From Bacteroidales bacterium (lineage in GTDB: Bacteria > Bacteroidota > Bacteroidia > Bacteroidales > UBA932): a DNA stretch of 64,000 bases. Below the pieces are notes generated by a model. That model made no database searches, had not been told where the DNA came from, and worked only from the letters and a program-made list of their open reading frames with translations. Made by a program: the position numbers and the translations under genes. Positions 61,187-64,000 of the stretch are shown in pieces; positions within the stretch are counted from its first letter, which is position 1; the number at the start of each line of letters is the position of its first letter. The stretch is from assembly GCA_015060325.1 (NCBI GenBank), contig SUYQ01000005.1, forward strand, positions 54,447 to 118,446. Reading direction: 5' to 3'.

Positions 61187-63130
61187 ATGAAACGAATACA
61201 TATACCACTATTAATTGCCTTGGCATTTACAGCCTGCCAAGATAATACAGTCGAACTTGAGGTGCCGGTTCATGACAATGTCATGCGCTTTAACCTTGTT
61301 GGACCTGATGTGCAGACAAAAGTAAGTGCGGGCGCTTTTGAGGAAACCGATCAGATCGGTCTTTATGTCACTGACTATGCCGACGAGACGACACCTATGC
61401 CGCTCCAGATCTCAGGAAACAGGGCAAACAACCTGCCTGTGACATTTGATGGTGCAGTCTGGGCACCAGAGCAGACCATCTACTGGGGCGAAGGCAAGTC
61501 AGATGTTTATGCGTACTATCCATATCTTGAGACGGTGTCAGATGTGAACAAGCAATATTTTGAAATCGCAACCGATCAGACAGGTGACGGTTACGAAATG
61601 TCAGACTTTCTCTGGGCCAAGGCAGAGGGCGTCAGCCAGGCTGATGGAGCTGTGAACCTTGAGATGAAGCACGTGATGAGTAAGCTTACTGTCAAGATTG
61701 TTGCAGGTGAGGATTACATCGGTTCACTTCCGGAGGATGCGATAGTACATCTTCATAGCACTGTGACTAACGTCAATATAGACCTTGAGAACGGTTCAGT
61801 AGCAAAAGATCCGTATAGCGGACCTAAGTCCATCAAGATGAAGAATCTTGGTGTCAGGTCATTCGATGGTGAAAAGGCGGTCGTTTACGAGGCTGTCGTT
61901 GTCCCTCAGATGCTTGAGAACTCCGTTCCTCTTCTTGAAATCAACTCCAAGAGCGTTTCGTATCTTCTTGAAGATCCGTTCAACTTCCGTCCAGGTGTTG
62001 CTTATACTTACACCGCAACGCTCAACACATCGACAACAGCCATCAAGGTGGAGATCGGTTGCGAGCTTGAGGACTGGAACAGTACCGGCGGAGATTCAGG
62101 AGAAGGTGAAGAAGGAGGTGATGGATCAGAAGAAGATGAGGACGGAAAGACATATGCTGACCTTTCTGCTGCAGGGACAGCGAACTGCTACCTCATTCAG
62201 GAGGCCGGAGACTATAAGTTCAAGAGTGTGATAGGAAATAGTGATGCGACAGTCGGAAATGTCAAGACAGTCGAAGTGCTTTGGGAATCATTCGGAACAG
62301 ACGAAATGCCGAATGTGGGTGATCTCATTGCCTCTGTTTCATACAAGAATGGCTACATCCGCTTCTCAACTCCAGATAACTTCCGTGATGGAAACGCAGT
62401 AATCGCTGCCAAGAACTCAAAAGGAACAATCCTCTGGTCATGGCACATCTGGTGTGCAGAAGAAGGCTGGCAGGAACAGGTTTATCCAAGCAATGTCGGT
62501 ATCATTATGGATCGTAATCTCGGAGCTACATCAGCTGTGCCTGGGAATGTTGGAACATTGGGTTTGATGTATCAGTGGGGACGCAAGGATCCATTTATAG
62601 GATCTTCCTCAATAGAAGAGTCGATACCGGCATTGTCAACAGGCTTGTGGAATGTTACTTCTGATAGAGTTTCACAGGAAGCGACGCAGGAGAATCCTAT
62701 GACTTTTTATACCGGCAATGGCGTATGGACAAAGAATCACTTGCCAGAAGGGAGCTGGAGTATGGAGAAATCGTTCTATGATCCGTGCCCATTAGGTTGG
62801 CAAGTCCCCAAAGGTGGCGATGCTGGGATATGGAATATACCAGCATTTGAGAACGCCATATGGGATTTCCAGAATAAGGGAATGATGGTAACTGTTGAGA
62901 CGCAAGGTTATGAAATATGGTATCCTGCTGCTGGAGAACTTTATGGTTATAGTGGATCTTTAGGTGGGGTTGGTGTAAATGGTTACTGCTGGGCATATTC
63001 TGTCCCTGCAGATAATCAAGTGGATGCAAATCGCTTGTCCTTTAGTCTTTATTCGGGTTCTTTATCGCTTAATCCATTCTGGTATGGTGACCGCCCTAAT
63101 GCCTACCCAGTCCGTTGTTGTAAAGAATAA
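61187..63130 (+). CDS. Fimbrillin-like lipoprotein with C-terminal FISUMP/C-type-lectin-like domain
   Basis: A 647-residue lipoprotein (lipobox FTAC). Residues 20-300 are fimbrillin-like (DQIGLYVTDYADETTP, WGEGKSDVYAYYPYLETV, MSDFLWAKAEGVS), similar in plan to the start of the M64 protein. An acidic linker at about 305-325 (GEGEEGGDGSEEDEDG) joins it to a domain of about 200 residues that resembles the FISUMP/C-type-lectin fold: IIMDRNLGATSA, LMYQWGRKDPFIG, FYDPCPLGWQVPKGG, GYCWAYS and the ending YPVRCCKE. This C-terminal end is the type used as a variable ligand-binding face in some Bacteroidales targets of diversity-generating retroelements, but no template repeat is in the window. Codons in the last 570 bases are more A/T-rich than before. 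Confidence 0.85.
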   Translation: MKRIHIPLLIALAFTACQDNTVELEVPVHDNVMRFNLVGPDVQTKVSAGAFEETDQIGLYVTDYADETTPMPLQISGNRANNLPVTFDGAVWAPEQTIYWGEGKSDVYAYYPYLETVSDVNKQYFEIATDQTGDGYEMSDFLWAKAEGVSQADGAVNLEMKHVMSKLTVKIVAGEDYIGSLPEDAIVHLHSTVTNVNIDLENGSVAKDPYSGPKSIKMKNLGVRSFDGEKAVVYEAVVVPQMLENSVPLLEINSKSVSYLLEDPFNFRPGVAYTYTATLNTSTTAIKVEIGCELEDWNSTGGDSGEGEEGGDGSEEDEDGKTYADLSAAGTANCYLIQEAGDYKFKSVIGNSDATVGNVKTVEVLWESFGTDEMPNVGDLIASVSYKNGYIRFSTPDNFRDGNAVIAAKNSKGTILWSWHIWCAEEGWQEQVYPSNVGIIMDRNLGATSAVPGNVGTLGLMYQWGRKDPFIGSSSIEESIPALSTGLWNVTSDRVSQEATQENPMTFYTGNGVWTKNHLPEGSWSMEKSFYDPCPLGWQVPKGGDAGIWNIPAFENAIWDFQNKGMMVTVETQGYEIWYPAAGELYGYSGSLGGVGVNGYCWAYSVPADNQVDANRLSFSLYSGSLSLNPFWYGDRPNAYPVRCCKE

Positions 63131-63134
63131 TAAA

Positions 63135-63815
63135 ATGAATGTTATGAAATTATCAGATATTATTGATATTCTTACAGCTTTATCTAAGGTTCGAAAACTT
63201 TTCTGGTCAGAGGATGACTTTAAGTTTGAGTTCGCTACAATGATTAAGGTTAAGTTTGGTGATAAGGTGGATATCCGTTTGGAAAAACGATACGAAAGGG
63301 AGCGGGAGAGGAAGATGCAGAGTTCCTATACTGATATAGTTGTCAAGATGGGAAAACGCTCTTTTCCGATAGAACTGAAATATAAAACTGTTGCGGATAG
63401 ATATCCTGACTATGATGGCGAAGTGGTTCAACTTAAAACCCATGGCGCAGTCGATCTGGGATGCTATGCTTACTTGAAGGATGTCGAGCGTTTGGAGTAT
63501 CTTTCAAAGACTGATGATTCATTTGAGAGAGGTTTTGCCATAATTCTGACAAATGAGCATAAGTATTATGAAAATACTGACAGAGAGTCGGTGTATGATG
63601 CTTTTAAAATTTATGACGGCCGTGAAGTTCCCGCTTCATTCTTGGATTGGGATCGTTCCGGTTATGACCCGGAGAAGCTCCCGAAATGGTTTAAATCTTA
63701 TCCTCCATTTTCTTTGATGAGATCATATAAGATGGAATGGATGGATTATGTTTCTGAAGAAAATGCTGACGGGCATCCTCAATTTAAATATCAGATTGCA
63801 GTGATTGACAAATAA
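63135..63815 (+). CDS. PD-(D/E)XK nuclease-like protein of unknown function
   Basis: A 226-residue cytoplasmic protein with no signal peptide. The central part shows an SSYTDIVVKMGKRSFPIELK segment: Asp in a strand, then E-L-K in the next, matching the PD-(D/E)XK nuclease core, preceded by a basic helix (RLEKRYERERERKM). The remaining sequence fits the family's continuing helix and strand. There is no methyltransferase or specificity gene beside it. It starts five bases after the lectin-like fimbrillin gene; an alternative start is the Met codon at 63144. A hairpin terminator follows and a group II intron is inserted behind it. Function is unknown; restriction, repair and mobile-element roles are all possible. 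Confidence 0.65.
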   Translation: MNVMKLSDIIDILTALSKVRKLFWSEDDFKFEFATMIKVKFGDKVDIRLEKRYERERERKMQSSYTDIVVKMGKRSFPIELKYKTVADRYPDYDGEVVQLKTHGAVDLGCYAYLKDVERLEYLSKTDDSFERGFAIILTNEHKYYENTDRESVYDAFKIYDGREVPASFLDWDRSGYDPEKLPKWFKSYPPFSLMRSYKMEWMDYVSEENADGHPQFKYQIAVIDK

Positions 63816-63844
63816 TGCCCCGCATTTCAGAAATATAGAAATAC

Positions 63845-63877
63845 GAGCCCGAGGCAATGCGCCTCGGGCTCTCTGTA
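63845..63877 (+). terminator. Terminator hairpin, target site of the group II intron
   Basis: A perfect 11-bp stem GAGCCCGAGGC (63845-63855) with GCCTCGGGCTC (63861-63871), loop AATGC, then TCTGTA. The usual T-run is cut short where the intron begins at 63878, which is where class C group II introns insert. Confidence 0.85.
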
Positions 63878-64000
63878 GTACGCCCAGCATGGGCATGCTC
63901 TAACGGGTGAAAGTCCCTAATGCGCCCTAATGACGGGAAGCATATAGCCAAAGGCAAGGGTGTCCATCGTGAGGTGGAATCTGAAGGAAGCCGGCGGCAA
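63878..64000 (+). mobile_element. Group II intron of bacterial class C, 5' end (cut by window edge)
   Basis: The stretch GTACGCCCAGCATGGGCATG, then GGGTGAAAGTCCC, then GCAAGGGTGTCC, then GGAATCTGAAGGAAGCCGGC and GGCAA matches domain I of class C introns such as that of Oceanobacillus iheyensis, block by block in the same order. The window ends inside domain I, so the maturase/reverse transcriptase gene would lie beyond. The first five bases are GTACG instead of the conserved GTGYG. Confidence 0.9.

Noticed and set aside
63815..63878. Template repeat of a diversity-generating retroelement next to the lectin-like gene
   Set aside because: The bases between the last gene and the intron are a terminator hairpin and do not match the end of the lectin-like domain.

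Overview
The window looks like a chromosomal segment of a gut- or rumen-type member of the Bacteroidales (phylum Bacteroidota). The grounds are two SusC/SusD outer-membrane pairs, an ECF sigma/FecR anti-sigma pair, fimbrillin-like lipoproteins, BACON and M64 peptidase domains, the phylum-type promoter (TTTG, about 20 bp, TAnnTTTG) in several gaps, and almost no Shine-Dalgarno sequences. I cannot name the genus from sequence alone.

Layout. 1-815: the end of purH. 817-1249: a broken gene, probably a sialidase lipoprotein remnant. 1287-18465: a glycan-utilisation locus with ECF sigma, FecR, STN-type SusC, SusD, two secreted EEP-fold phosphoesterase-like proteins around an unknown lipoprotein, an abundant-looking surface lipoprotein, two GH89 alpha-N-acetylglucosaminidases, a glycerate kinase and a GntP permease. 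18522-22150: purD, a sialate O-acetylesterase and folD. 22337-29888: a second polysaccharide utilisation locus (SusC, SusD, GH30, surface glycan-binding-type lipoprotein) whose order resembles known beta-1,6-glucan loci. 29946-32932 (minus): two overlapping MFS transporter genes. 33057-34952: dxs. 35033-48230: the ancient block tRNA-Thr, Tyr, Gly, Thr, tuf, tRNA-Trp, secE, nusG, rplKAJL, rpoBC. 48308-50615: a PfkB sugar kinase and an unknown lipoprotein. 50672-54320 (minus): purA, ssb, aroE and a SpoU rRNA methyltransferase. 54346-56171 (minus): a stand-alone ATPase and a gamma-carbonic-anhydrase-like protein. 56211-63130: a surface-protein region with a small FN3-like lipoprotein, a 47-residue peptide gene, a fimbrillin-like protein, a fimbrillin/LRR/BACON/M64 mosaic, and a fimbrillin-like protein with a C-type-lectin-like C-terminal domain. 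63135-63815: a PD-(D/E)XK nuclease-like protein. 63878-64000: the 5' end of a class C group II intron placed directly behind a terminator hairpin.

How the parts work together. In the first locus, glycan sensing by the SusC STN domain through FecR to the ECF sigma would switch on uptake and surface hydrolysis. The combination of alpha-GlcNAc removal, EEP phosphoesterases and glycerate handling is unusual, and I discuss possible substrates as inference. The second locus would bind, cut and import a beta-glucan.

Most unexpected signals: a short palindromic repeat family (core GTCATTTCGAGCGA...GAGAAATCT) that occurs between genes but is also translated in frame inside purD and aroE; a 122-bp structured repeat present twice between the tRNA genes; a nested inverted repeat covering the folD stop; a leucine-rich-repeat cassette of different base composition inside the M64 protein; and a group IIC intron with a non-canonical GTACG start.
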